The notes beneath the pieces are model-generated. The model saw only the letters and a list, made by a program, of their open reading frames with translations. It searched no databases and was not told where the DNA came from. This document shows, piece after piece, positions 20,836 through 33,570 of a DNA stretch of 64,000 nt (position 1 is the stretch's first letter; the number at the start of each line of letters is the position of its first letter). The position numbers were made by a program, and so were the translations under genes. The DNA lies in contig JAHQIW010007342.1 of the NCBI GenBank assembly GCA_019055375.1, positions 186,001 to 250,000 on the forward strand, given 5' to 3'. Source of the DNA: Parelaphostrongylus tenuis (taxonomy: Eukaryota; Nematoda; Chromadorea; Rhabditida; Metastrongylidae).

Positions 20836-21894
20836 AATTTAAGCGAAATACAGATGATTGCAGGTATTCTGAGGTAACGTCGTAGGGAGCAGGGCTTTCA
20901 TTTAGTTCTGAGATGGAAATCTAAGCGCGTGAACAATTTGGGACTCGATATTTTGCATGGGCTTTATTTCAAGGCTTTCAAAAATGTGATACGGCAAGGG
21001 GCAATGAGAACCTTCATCGTTTACTGAGTGAATGATCCACCATAAAATTCTTGTGGAGTTATCGATTAAAGGTCGTGCTTTCATCTGTTTTTAACCGTTA
21101 CGAGATTTCTTTTCTTCTGGTTATTAGTCAATTATAATGTAATCTGGAGACGATCTACCACTAGAAATTATGCGAATCCGCTAACCATATTCAAAATACT
21201 TTATCCGGAGTAAGAAATTTTGCAAGCGCGCTATTTTGAGCCTCTAGGTAATTAAATAGGCATCGAGCGTAGCACTTGTTTTCACTATTCACTAATTTTC
21301 GAATGGAAACCGCTTCGTTTTTTCAAGAGCAGAAACCCCGTTAGAAAGTTTTTGGCCCAATGATGTGAATTGCTTACGTTTTCTGATAGTTCTGTTTTAC
21401 GCATCACTGAAGCAACGTTTTTCTAGGTGTCGAAATGAGGTACTGGGAAAAACTTAACTTTTCTATCCGTATAATCAGCTGCAGGTCTACGTTACGATTC
21501 TGGATGTACTGGTTGAATGTCTGGGCCTTCGGAGTTTTAGTGGTAAATTTCCTAACTCATAAAAGCTCATGTAGCGGAGTGGTTGGACGTGTCATGCAAC
21601 AGCCTGTACGGGACCAGACCTTTTTTGCGTCTCCTTTAGACTTTCAGTAGTTTTATAGCTTAAATATTTCACCCTCCGCGCATTTTTCGCGCGGCTAGAG
21701 CTTTGGATGGCTTTTCACCAGAGTTTTAGTATTTATATGATAGCCTAGAAAATGGTTAGCCTGAAACTGAATTTGCTATTGAAATCGTCTTCATAAAGCG
21801 AGAAAATGTCATATCTGTCACTCGGAGATAAACGCACTATGAACGTATGACCATGTAGACAAAATCGTGGTGTATTAGAATAAAAAGCATGAAG
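20836..21894. other. Unannotated spacer
   Basis: No conserved coding segment, RNA gene or clear repeat terminus was recognised. GTAGCGGAGTGGTTGGACG at 21572 resembles a Leu/Ser tRNA start, but no anticodon arm or closing acceptor stem follows. Confidence 0.5.
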
Positions 21895-22175
21895 GATAAA
21901 GTTATCAGCGCCGATCAAACCCTGAGGTAATACAGGATGCATTCATGTTGAATTTCAAGGTTCGTTTGAGGTGATCTAATGCAATCTGGCTTTTACAATC
22001 ACTCATGATGACCAATCGATGTCTCAAATCAGTACTGCTATCTTCCTAGACAAGTTTGATACCGATTTATCAATCTTGGAGGGATGAAGGCTTGGTAAAT
22101 CACAAGCGTAAGATCAAACCATCAACCATATGCGCGACGGGCACCTCTAAACACTACGGCTCATACGCTGTTTTA
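21895..22175 (-). repeat. tRNA-derived SINE, family 1
   Basis: Tail CAGCGCCGATCAAACCCTGAG at the low end, body TACAATCACTCATGATGACC and GTTTGATACCGATTTATC, GGCTTGGTAAATCACAAGCG, and a CGGGCACCTCTAAACACTAC head. Order is identical to the other minus-strand copies. Confidence 0.7.
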
Positions 22176-23326
22176 CCAGAATATCAAAAGAAACCTGAAA
22201 ATTTTGCAAAACTGAGAAAACTTCCAACTAAATAACGGAAATCGCGCCTTTTCGGTGCAACAATTGAAGTCGCTGCGGGCAATGCATTTCGCGAGAAGTT
22301 GATTTTCGATATTTATGTGGAAGTGTTTTTCTTAGCTCAGACAAAGTTGCTATGTTTCTTATATCAAAAATTTAGGGAAAATTTTGTTTATCGTCCTACA
22401 GGTACTACCTTTGATTTTCCTTTTACAATGCCAATTAAACCGGTCACGCAGTTCAAGCGTGAGCTGATCACTTTAAGTGCGAAACGTACTCTTCTTTTCC
22501 CTCTCACACTATTCTGTAAAGATATTTCTAGAAACCAAACTAGTATGAGAACTCTTAAAATTTGTGATTACAATTAGCTACATAAACATCAGTGAGAGTT
22601 CATCCACAGACCCTAATCAAGAAAAAATTTCGCGCCGTGTGTTATTGTAGTTTTATTCTCGTTGCTACAACGCATCATGAAGGCAATCACAAAACCAAAA
22701 GCACTGTGGAAATCTTCGAGATTTCGGCTATTCAATGACCACTAAAAATCTAGTGAAAAAATTTTTTTTCAGCGAAAAAGACCTCCAAATAAATTAGCTT
22801 CTTCAAAGATACAAACCCTCACGAACGGTTCAGTCAATGGTACTTGGTTCAATAATGCGTTCTTGGCTCACCAAACCCTTCATCGCTTCGGAGTTGACAA
22901 ATCAGTACCAGACTTGTCTGATTGGATAACAACATAGCATTGACCTGATACAAGATAGACAGTACCGTACTGACTTGACGATTTGGTATTCCCTCGCAAG
23001 TCACTGTGTTTGTGTGCTAGAGATGCATTCAGTTATCTCTAAGGGTGATTGATGAAGTGACTGTCTTTTTTGAAGATTGGTCAGAGCGGAAAGCTTTATC
23101 CTTTTATTTATAATATCAAGGAAAAGCCGGTTTCTGTATACGATCTAGAAAGCAATGCTGCCTCTGTATGCTAGGGAGATAACAGATAAGATTTATTTAC
23201 TCTATGAATGTTAGTCATTCTTTTCAGAAGTAGGTGTGTAATATAAAATGAACACTGTTTATATCTTTGGTGATATTTTGTAGCTACGCACGGGCTATTA
23301 CTCATTTCCATACACCGGGCAAGAGC

Positions 23327-23620
23327 GCATTGGCGCAGTGGTTAGAGGTGCTCTGCGTCGCACACGAGGTCAATGGTTCGATCGCTCATGGCTCACCAAG
23401 CCCTCCATCCCTCTGTGGTCGGTAAATTAGTCACAGACTGGTGGTCTCAGACTTGTTTGGGAAGATAAGCAGCACTGCGTCGGTTCAACGGTAGGCCATC
23501 GCGAGTCATTGTAAAGGCCAGAAATGCATCTAATCACCTCAAACGAAGCTAAAAATTGAAGACGAATGCATGGCGCATCCCTCGGGGATTGATCAACGCC
23601 TAGAGCTTTATACACCATTG
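23327..23620 (+). repeat. tRNA-derived SINE, family 1 (near full-length, reference copy)
   Basis: Internal Pol III promoter: A-box TGGCGCAGTGG at 23331-23341 (perfect match to TRGCNNAGYGG) and B-box GGTTCGATCGC at 23375-23385. Body: GGCTCACCAAGCCCTCCATC, CGAGTCATTGTAAAGGCCAG and CACCTCAAACGAAG. 3' tail: ATGCATGGCGCATCCCTCGG, GATTGATCAACGCC. A related plus-strand copy lies at 22846-23100. At least ten copies occur in the window in both orientations. Confidence 0.85.
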
Positions 23621-25489
23621 ATGGAATAAATTAATAAAATGAACCTCACTAGATAACATTTCAAAAACAACGCATAAATACGTTCTTGATTATCTCTAAC
23701 TTTTATGTAAAAACAAGATTCAATAAATCATCATATCACCAGAGGCCTAAATTCCCACAATAATATACGCAAATAAGTACTAAATGCAAAGCAGGAGGGT
23801 GTACTCTTTTTTCACGACTTCTTTTAGTAATAAACTGAGTTCGAAGATTCGTGAGATCCCTACTCCGCACTACGCGACCTTACACGCCACCGAAAATTCA
23901 CGTAGAGGAAATAGTTGGATATGTCGTTCTACGTTCCTTCCCGAATCGAATAATTTCCCTTTTTGAAGATGATGACGTCGCCAGAATAGTAACGATCTGG
24001 CGCTAACATTGTATAGTGTTATCAGTAATTTCACAGACGGAGATAGCAATATGAGTCAAACAATACGATGTTCAACGAAGAGAAGCGGAAGCGCACCAAT
24101 AAAAGCGATGAGGTTATCGTTCACAGAAACGGTAATAAAATTTAGCTTGAGGTCCTCTATTTATGAACTACCTTTTTATCCTTTAACTGCTCTTTTCAAT
24201 CAGATCACGGTAACCTTATGATGAAAGCAACTTATTTATCTAACATTTACGCGACGACGTGACCTCTATAGGACTGGCACTCGAGGACGATTGCCATAAC
24301 CTGTTTAGAGGTCATATTCTTTCGATTGGTTTATTCGACGCACAAAACTTTTCTTGCATTCCCTATGATTATTTGATGGGATAACGAACAGGTGTTGTAG
24401 CGGCTGTCTATCATGAAAACGGCTAAATATAACAAAAATATGGAAACCTCTCAATCGATACTGCAAATTTTACAGTTAATCAACGCGAAGTTTTCTTCAG
24501 ACTAGATATTTTGACCCTTTCACGTATGTATGGTGTATCTTAGTCGTTCCCTCTGTACTTGATAGTTTAGAAAAAGGATTCTTTTCCACGAAGTCAGTAA
24601 GTGCAAATTTCACTACTACTTCACCGTTACCTCTTTTTAATCTACAGCGAATCACCGTTATCGTATGAATTGTGCGGTTATCAAAATTACAGAGTGAACT
24701 TAATGTAAGTTACAAAATTTTCCAAATGCTGATATCTATGTGATTGTATGATGGATCTTAGGAACATATAGTAAATAATAACATATACACGATCCAAACC
24801 TCGAGTGATGAAAGATACAGCAAATATCTTCCAAATCTCTGTGACTAGATTTTTCGCAGTGTTGTCTGATACATACCTAACATAGAGATTTTGAAGAATG
24901 AGTGGTGGGGCAAATGTACCCTGGTGGTGTAGTGGTAGCACACGTCCCCGGTATGGATGAAACGTGGGTTAAAGTCCCGTCTGAGGTCGTATTTTTGTTC
25001 AACACTCATTTCTATTGGGTGAGTATGAAAACTGGGTGCAATAAATAAATTAAGATTGTATAAATAAAAAATTCAAGAAAATCAAACTAAACATCAATGA
25101 AATCAAATAATTTAAAACTATAAATTACGAACAAAATTAGGTGGAATCAGCAAATCAGGTAAATAAAATTAATTAAAATTAGAATTTGTTTTTGAAACTG
25201 CAGTCTCCCATGGAACTCGGCTTTTTTCTATTCGACTGCCAAACAGAACTAGTCGTCGCCTAAATTTTTTCTAACAAATTTTTTGCTGAGTTTGTGAAAG
25301 TGTCTATCTCAGCTTCGAAGGAGACGAAACCAACGAATCGTCAGTTTCTGATGTTTCGAATAAATCTGCTATTTACAATCTCGTTTACATTCAAAACCCC
25401 AAGTTATTCGCTAGTATGTCGTATATTTGGCCACAAGGAACAAAAAACAAGCTTTTTGTCCAGTCATCAATCCTAGACTAATCGCATAC
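23621..25489. other. AT-rich spacer, mostly featureless
   Basis: No gene was recognised. A tRNA-like half element at 24913-25015 has GGTGGTGTAGTGGTAGCACA and GGGTTAAAGTCCCG, lacking a closed cloverleaf. The remainder is AT-rich with scattered short frames of no recognisable family. Confidence 0.5.
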
Positions 25490-25962
25490 ACCCTTCCCTA
25501 CCCCGCGAAATCGATCCAGTTTTTCCCGTCAGTGCCGATTCCACCCTCTGACGCACACAGAGTAATACGGCGCTAGGCACATGACGTCCCGGTCCACATA
25601 CCAAACACCACCCGGTTATTTATCGCCATCCAGGACAGCATCGTCCTGACATCATTCTGTTTGTCCAGTAATGGATATTACAAATAAGACATTATTCTTT
25701 AAGGTTCCAGAGATCGACCTTCCATAAACCTCGGCATCAATGATTAGAATGTGTAAGCCTACAATGCCCCTATTGCGAAGGTGACACGAGGCTGAAGCCA
25801 ATGGATGCATTCTATGTCACAATATGGATATCACTCCACTTTTCTGCTGTTACAAATCGTCAGATTAGATGATTCATGTGGTTCTTGTACGGAGAATAAC
25901 AATAAATAGGAAACTTGATACAAAAGACGGTGAGATATATAACAACAATATGGCGGCCGAGA

Positions 25963-26664
25963 TCAGTTCTTATTTGCCCAATTGACACGAAGCGCGCGAC
26001 CATTGAAATCTGTTCCATTAGGCCATTTACAGCATTCTGAGCTCCGGCTTCGTCGGAGAATTCGCAGAATCCGAAACCCTTCGAGCGGCCAGTTTCACGG
26101 TCGTAAACGATTCTATAAGCAAACAACGATTATCCAAATGCTATTGAAATTAAGCTCCTCTTCTCACTAACTTGACGTTCGTCACACGTCCGGCTTGACT
26201 GAAATGTCTGCCGATAGCGTCTTCGGTGGTCTGGTGGGGTATATTACCGACTGAAAATAGAAATAAATAGAGTGCATAATAAACTTAGTAATATACATAA
26301 CCAATACCAGTCAGTTATAGTCAATTATAAGGCCATTATATAGCTGTAGCACCTTATCTTAACCTAAACTACGCCTAGCCATGCACGAACTCTGATGAGC
26401 TCAATCAGTTCAGTTAATGGGCTCTACCGTTGCGATGTCTCGCCGTCGCTTCCTCGATGGCGTTCGATCGTCCACAGCGACCAACTATGATGGCGTTTGT
26501 TGGGGTAGTTTATAAATTAACATTATGGCACTTTATGGCCAGATATGTCGTTGTTTCCTGCAATATCGGAATGTTTTCGAAGGCTATTGCAACCAAAGAG
26601 AACACCGATAAAGCCTATTACTACAATCATATTTCGAAAGTAAAAGTCTCACAAACTTGGACAT
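25963..26664 (-). pseudogene. rbm-3-like small RRM gene, copy 1 (frame-broken)
   Basis: Minus-strand pieces: candidate start exon 26653-26664 (MSKF), exon 26172-26250 (VGNIPHQTTEDAIGRHFSQ) and exon 25963-26112 (KIVYDRETGRSKGFGFCEFS... EAGAQNAVNGL). RNP2 (VGNIPH) and RNP1 (KGFGFCEF) of a single RNA-recognition motif are present. After NAVNGL the frame is lost by one missing base near 26028. Downstream bases still encode NGTDFNGRALRVNWANKN-stop in the shifted frame. Copies 2 and 3 lack this deletion. It could be a real pseudogene or an assembly indel. For the exon-1 junction problem see copy 2. Confidence 0.75.
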
Positions 26665-29280
26665 CGCAACCTTCCGGCCCATAAATTGGTCAAACGGTTT
26701 TGTTCAAAAATTCCAAAAAGTTGCGATGTATCTCTAAGGACTACGCACTACACATGACTGTGCGACTGAAGGGTAAACTAACCGTATACTGAATAGCGAG
26801 TGGGAGAACCAACCATGCCTACACCAGCCATTGCTTTTCTTAAATGTTAGAGGGATTGGAGACGACTTGAGAACACAACCGTCTCTCGACAAAGGAGAAC
26901 GATGGAATGATTTGCGCACGCCTCGGACGTCGTCACGCGAAACGTACCGCCCCCCTATTTCCCTGAATGAGGGCGATTACGGTGTCGAGTGGAAGGTGTT
27001 TGAAAACAGTGTCGTAGTGGCTGGTCATATCAGAGGCTATGGGTATGGGTGAAATCCACCAGGAGGGTCGAATGAAATAAACGAAAATTGATAATCTAAA
27101 TTTATCAGGATACACCTAGCTTTACCAGCGCTCGTCTTGCCTAGACGAAGTGAAGCCATGCCTAGAAATCATAAGGTTACCAAGCAATTAAGTATTCTGA
27201 TTAGGACGGCATGTTTTCATATCAACAATAGTTCTGGGAGATATTGAGACCTCACTGTTTGCTGCTGCTTCAGCCCACGATAATGAAGATGTTAAGACCT
27301 GCAACGTATTAGGTTATACCTTATGATTCTCAAAATGGCTCAAGAACTAAGAGAACAGATACTTTTCCGCTGAATTTCGAAACTTTGTTCGTAATTCAAT
27401 ACGCGGATTATTGAATGTTCTTGGGGAAGAAAAACTTTCAATTTTGGTTTAAAGTAGAGAAGCTCCGGTATCAGTCGAACAAATGAGAATAAACGTTGAA
27501 TTCTCACGGTTAATTTAGTGTACCACTTGATATTCTGCACATTTCCCAAATTTCTTAAGGAAAAACATATTGAGGATTGTCTATCGAAGAGTTAGGAACT
27601 AATTTTCTTCGGAAACCTTCTTGTTGTTTATGCAGCATTCCTTCTTCAAACTATTGCAGACTAATCGCCGTAAAAGAAAGTGATTCAGCGATTTCGATAA
27701 GATCAAAATACGTGTGTAATGTATATGATAGAGCAAACAAGGACTGTTAGTTGTATTGGCTGTAATGCCCAAGAAATTCCAATGCAGCAGGACATAAACC
27801 GGAAATGCAAAAGGTTGACACAAAGTGGTCATTCCATATGTAAGCTCTCATTTAATTGGAAACCACCTCACTTTAGGGTCGAGTGTTGAAACCTTGCTTC
27901 AGTTCAAAAGGAATGCAACAATATATGAAAACTAGTTCTCTAGTTAGTTAAGCACCTTATCGAGTGCGCGGGCTATTTGGGTGTCAAACCATGACAAGCA
28001 GCAGACGGTTCACCTCACACAGTTTCAACAGTGTCGTCTAGGTAAGAAGAAATACGAGATTTCCATTCGCAACTCTAACCATTGCTAAACCCGTACTGTG
28101 ACCGACTTCGATGAGTTTTACGTAGATAACTTACCGCTAGAAACGCTAGTGAAAACAATAGTGTAACAGACGAAGTGTAAAGCTACTTCTGTTCTTCCCC
28201 TATGAAAAACTACAGCTCAATAGAAATTGTGCTGTCTAACCACATGGATTTATTACTTCTCGTTCCAACTGATCGATGATCAACCGAACTACTGGTAATA
28301 CAAAGTATATAAGAGGGTCGCTTTACGATGAAGCGCTCAAGTTATGGGTTTCAATAACCCACGAGATAGGGGAGTGTCACTCAATAAAAAACAATTTTCT
28401 GGAATATTTGTGATATATAATGTGTATATGCTCATGTAAATGAAAAAATGTAAATCTAAATGCAATCAAAATGTGATGCGGGGCATATGACGGCCACCTT
28501 GCGATAGTCGATTTTCCTCACAGCCATGGTTTTCTTTCCCGGGCGAATTTCTGATTGAGTACATTTGCGTATTGATTTGGCCTGTCTAGACTTTGAAGGA
28601 GGCAAAACTGCCCGAGAGTCAGCCATTTTTGTTTTCGATAACTTGTACCCCACATGCTCTGACACACTGAACAGAAAAAAGGCTACTCGCCTCGCGTCTA
28701 GCTTTTACACTCAGTCATCAACCTCCTATCTACCCCATTCCTCAGCTCCCTACTTCCGACATATCGATCCACCAATTCTTTCAGCCAGCGCCGATGTCCC
28801 TCATAAAAGCACAACGACTAACGCGGAAGCGCTGAGCACAGGCAACTGACGTCCTTTGTTTACAGACCAGAGATCACTCAATTGTCTGTCGCCCGTTAGA
28901 CCAGATTATATCTGGTATCATTCCATTTTTCGCATATTAAATCTGACAGTACTCTTACTGGTTCCAAAAACCAAAGACCAAACTTCTATGAATCTCGGCA
29001 TTGATGTTTAATATTTGTAAAATTTGAGGACTGGTCTTGTTAAAATGACGCGAGGTTGGTACTAGTTGTCATTGTGCTACGATAGCTGACGTTCAGCGAT
29101 TCTGCCTTCGACAGAGTATACACGTATTTTTTGTAAGGCGATTTGGTATTGCTCATTATTCCTGCTGCTATAGATGATCAGATTCTATGATTTATAATTT
29201 GACTGTACAACGGACGACAATAAATAGGACACTTGATATAAATGATGACGATCTATATGACGACATTACTGCGGCTGAAA

Positions 29281-29958
29281 CTAGTTCTTGTTTGCCCAGT
29301 TGACACGCAGAGAGCGACCATTGAAATCTGTGCCATTAAGGGTGTTTACAGCATTTTGAGCTCCGGCCTCATCGGAGAACTCGCAGAATCCGAAACCTTT
29401 CGGGCGGCCAGTTTCACGATCGTAAACGATTCTGTAAGCAAACAACGGTTATCAAAAAAATTACGACATTGAATTTCTCTGTGAACTAACCTAACGTTCG
29501 TCACACGTCCGACTTGACTGAAATGGTTACCTATAGCATCTTCGGTAGTCTGGTAGGGTATATTACCAACTAAAAATAGAAATAATACCTAATGAATAGC
29601 AAACTCGACAACATGTAAAACCAATACCAGTCAGTTATAGTCGGTGATAAGGCCATTACATAGCTAAAGCACCTTAACCTAACCTAACTACGCCTAGCTT
29701 GCACGAATACTCTTATGAGCCCAATCAGTTCTGTTAATGGGCTCTACCGTTGCGATGCTTCGCCGTCGCTTCCTCGATGGCGTTCGATCGTCCACAGCGA
29801 CCAACTATGATGTCGTTTGATGGGGTAGTTTATAAGTTAACATTATGGCACTTTATGGCCAGATATGTCGTTGTTTCCTGCAATATCGGAATGTTTTCAA
29901 AGGCCGTTTCAACCAAAGAGAACACCGATAAAGCCTAAAGTCTCACAAACACGGACAT
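29281..29958 (-). CDS. rbm-3-like small single-RRM protein, copy 2 (intact)
   Basis: Exons on the minus strand: 29947-29958 (ATG TCC GTG TTT), 29491-29569, 29281-29431 (TAG 29281-29283). The predicted ~80-aa product begins MSVF-VGNIPYQTTEDAIGNHFS and continues with RIVYDRETGRPKGFGFCEFS, EAGAQNAVNTLNGTDFNGRS and LRVNWANKN. It is one complete beta-alpha-beta-beta-alpha-beta RRM with RNP2 (VGNIPY) and RNP1 (KGFGFCEF). Size and sequence resemble the small nematode RRM proteins named rbm-3.1/rbm-3.2 in C. elegans and the CIRBP/CstF-64-type RRM; RNA binding is inferred. Intron 2 is clean GT-AG. Exon 1 to exon 2 needs phase 1 (GTT = Val), but the sequence after GTGTTT is GTGAGA, so a standard GT donor leaves the wrong frame. 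Exon 1 is therefore tentative; the other exons are firm. Confidence 0.8.
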
Positions 29959-31559
29959 CGCAACTTTCCGGCCGTTAAATCAGCCCAAATGACTTTGTTC
30001 AAAATTCTCGAAAAGTTGCGATGTACCACTAGGACCACGCACTACACTCATGTGTACGATTGTATAGGTAAACTAACCGTATACTGAATAGCGATTGGGA
30101 GGAGCAACCATGCCTACACCAGCCATTGCTTTTCTTAAAATGTTGAGAGATGAAGACGACTTGAAAACACAACCGTCTCACGACAAGAGTGAACGATGGA
30201 ATGATCAACACACGCGTTGGATGTTGTCACGCGTGCTTACCGCCCCTGTTCCCCTGATTCAAGGCTGATTACGGTAACGTGTGTGAAATGTTCAAAGAAT
30301 CAACATAAAAATCAATACAGTTGACGAAAGTTTCCGATGTAATGATAAGTGTTCATATCAAGGGCTATGAGAGTTAGTGAGACCTGCCAATCTGGAAACC
30401 AGGGTTGGTAGAGTAATTTTGCCACGATAATACTCAGCTTCACTATCTTGAGCTATCCATAGACGGATTACAGCCATGTTTGGGTAACTCCTTTGGTGTC
30501 AAATGATTGGAAACTGTGACCGAGGAAGGCAAAGTTTCTCACTAACATTGGTTCTGGTAGATGTTGAAACGTCACCCTTCTGATTGATTCTTTTCAACGT
30601 GGTATTGAGGAGACATATGTATGCTATGAGGAAAGTTATCTCTATCGTTTTCAAAGTTGGCTAGAAATTTACTGACAAACCTTTTTTGTCATATCACGAA
30701 CCCGCGTTTGTGTACCCAACCGAGGAAGATTGATTTTTGAAAAAAAATGACTTCCAATTCTGAAACGACAAAAAGAATGTCCGGCTTCACAAATTGAGTA
30801 ATAGAGCAAATCTAGGTTTAGAATCTTTGATATGATCAAGTGTACCAACTAACGTTCCATCCTTTTCCTATAATTTCTAGAAAAAAACACATTGAGGGCG
30901 GTTTATCCGGTGTAACAGTTTCAAAACCTCATATCTTTTTCTTCGGTATTCTTTCTGTTGTTTAGGTGAATAATCTCCCTTCAAGCCATCGTAGACCAAT
31001 CCTCAACAGAGAACAAGCGACTTAGTGGTTTGCATAAGGTCATCTGCGATGATTGTGGAAGAGGGAACAGAGACTTTGGTCAAGCATGGTATATATCAGT
31101 TCCTTTTCACATAGTGAACGGAGTAACTAGTTTTTGATTATGAAGCATACTCGTCGGAGAAGTGATCTAGCAGCAACATCAGTGCCAACTTTCATTTAAC
31201 CTTGATATTGATGATTAAGGCCTTGCTCTATTAAGGTCATACGAGTTTGTTGGAAGTCTTTAGTGGCTAACATTCCAACGGTTTTACAGAGCCACGACAA
31301 TACTGGTCGAGTGCCCATCAGAGTATGGGTCGAGTATCCACAACAGTAATTATATTCATTGCACGTAGAATCGCCAAACCGTTGAACATATTAGAGATTT
31401 GTAAGAATCTTCGTGTGAGGCAACATAAAAACTCATCGGTATTAGTGTTCCGTGCTGAATTATACCTGGACATTTGTTGTAAGTATCCTGAAACCTGACT
31501 TTGCTTCAACTTCGGCATTACTAATTAAGCTTAACATTATTTTCAATTGATTTAAGTAA

Positions 31560-31900
31560 TCTGACGTGATTGATAAACGAATGATATCCCGTCGACGTTT
31601 CAACGTCTTCGCCTTCTTTAAAGCCGATGTGCTAGCTCACAAGGATACTGACTACTGCTAGATAGATCGTCCCAAGAAGACATATTACTATTAGCGGATA
31701 ATTAGCATAATAACCATCCTATATATAAGGAACTGCCGAGTGATAATCTTCATTCGAAAGGGATCCACCGAATTTTCCACTTGAACGATAGTCGAGACCA
31801 TGATCCAAGGACGAGCGACTGTGGACAATCGGCTCGCATGATCGGCTTTAAAAGAGATAATGACGTCGAAACATAAGCTGATGAAGTATTTATCAACTTC
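31560..31900. repeat. Foldback repeat with TATATAAG, copy 1
   Basis: Inverted ends (CGACGTTTCAACGTC... TTTAAAGCC at 31593-31625 against GGCTTTAAAAGAG...GACGTCGAAAC at 31843-31872). Internal CCTATATATAAGG and CGAGCGACTGTGGACAATCG. A second copy is at 46290-46660 (CTATATAAAAGG, GAACGATTGTGGACAAGCG). No protein coding capacity seen. Confidence 0.65.
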
Positions 31901-32867
31901 GTGTTATTAGTTGAGTTATAAAAGACGAATTAGAAACGCTAGAGTTTATCGACCATGGCTCAGATAAGTCAACATTCCAGATGCTAACTAGCCGTGTGAT
32001 CAACAACGGCTGGTGACGAGGGCAAACATTTATCATTCGTCTCCCAATGTGTTTGAACACCCTCAAGGTCATCGATTGTGAATGACGAAAATCTCCGACG
32101 ATAAGAAATATTGTTGGGAATCGCAACCACAAGAAGGGGACGAAAAAAATTCATTGATTTATCTATCAATCCATCAACAAAATAACACTTGTAACTTTTC
32201 CGTAAGAATTCTGTCATGAAAAAATCCGTGCTTGAAATCGATTGCAATAGTGGTTCTTGGCAATCGGCACATGTTGTTAGAAGTGGTTGAGGGCATTTAG
32301 AATCATTTCAGATGAGTTTCTACTTCAGGTATGAAGTTCCTTCCATTCCAAGAAAGTCTGCTATAGGATCTATGTCATTTATCCTGCTATGTTATTCCAC
32401 CTCTAATAATGCCTAATCAAGCCGAATGCATGGCACATCCTTCACGGACTGATCAGAGCCAAAATTTGAAGCTCTCTGTTTTCACGCTTTATATCGCATG
32501 CGAATCTTAGAGGATAACATCTGGGCGTTCCTCCCAAGATGACTTCAACTCGGAATGGAAGTGCTGAGTCGGGAAAAATTGTTCAATTTTTACATTACCA
32601 GCTTCGTACCACGGCAGGATGTGGTCTCATCTCATTCATTACAGTAGTTGGCAAATCATTGCAACCCTTGATATTATTTTTCACATTTTGTTGATATACA
32701 TTTTTCATTTCTATTTTTCATATTTTACTATATACTACACATTGATATCATTTTTCTTCTGGTAGAGATCATCAAACTATACCATTTATTCGTTATTTGT
32801 TCAAAGGGCGAAAATAAATAGAACACTTAGTACAAATGATGCTAATTCAATAAAACTGTGGCTGAGA

Positions 32868-33570
32868 TCAGTTTCTGTTTGTCCAATTGACACGCAGCGA
32901 GCGACCATTAAAATCTGTTCCATTAAGAGTGTTGACAGCATTCCGAGCTCCGGCCTCATCAGAGAACTCGCAAAATCCGAAACCCTTCGGACGGCCAGTT
33001 TCACGATCGCAAACGATTCTGCCAAGAGATAATGGTTATCGGAAATTTATGACATTAATTTCCTCTTTGAACTAACCTAACGTTCGTCACACGTCCAGCC
33101 TGACTGAAATGGTTACCGATAGCCTCTTCGGTAGTCTGGTAAGGTATATTGCCAACTGAAAAAGAAAGATTATATACAGTGCATAGAAAACTGGGCAACA
33201 TGTAAAACCAATACCAGTCAGTTACAGTCATTAGTAAGGCCATTACATAGCTAAGGCACCTTATCCTAACCTAAACTACGCCTAGCCATGCACAAATACT
33301 ACACTTATGAGCCCAATCAGTTCAGTTAATGGGCTCTACCGTTGCGATGGTTCGCCGTCGTTTCCTCGATGGCGTTCGATCGTCCACAGCGACCAACTAT
33401 GATGGCGTTTGTTGGGGTAGTTTATAAATTAACATTATGGCACTTTATGGCCAGATATGTCGTTGTTTCCTGCAATATCGGAATGTTTTCGAAGGCCGTT
33501 TCAACCAATGAGAACACCGATAAAGCATATTACTACAATCGTATTACGAAAGTAAAAGTTACACAAACAT
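32868..33570 (-). CDS. rbm-3-like small single-RRM protein, copy 3 (start degraded)
   Basis: Exons 33077-33155 (VGNIPYQTTEEAIGNHFSQA) and 32868-33018 (RIVCDRETGRPKGFGFCEFS ... LNGTDFNGRSLRVNWTNRN, stop TGA 32868-32870) are in frame with intact GT-AG boundaries. In the position of the start exon, the MSVF codons of copy 2 have changed to GACGTGACCATGTTT, leaving only Met-Phe (ATG at 33568-33570) before the junction, and the donor-like GTGAGA has become GTGTAA. The RRM body is conserved under apparent constraint, but initiation is uncertain; this may be a decaying paralogue. Confidence 0.65.

Noticed and set aside
21572..21620. tRNA-Leu/Ser start (GTAGCGGAGTGGTTGGACG)
   Set aside because: No anticodon arm, variable loop or T-arm follows at the right distance.
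26430..26684. 84-aa plus-strand frame conserved in all three tandem units
   Set aside because: Its conservation is explained by the segmental duplication itself; it is antisense to the RRM gene intron and start exon and diverges in its last third.
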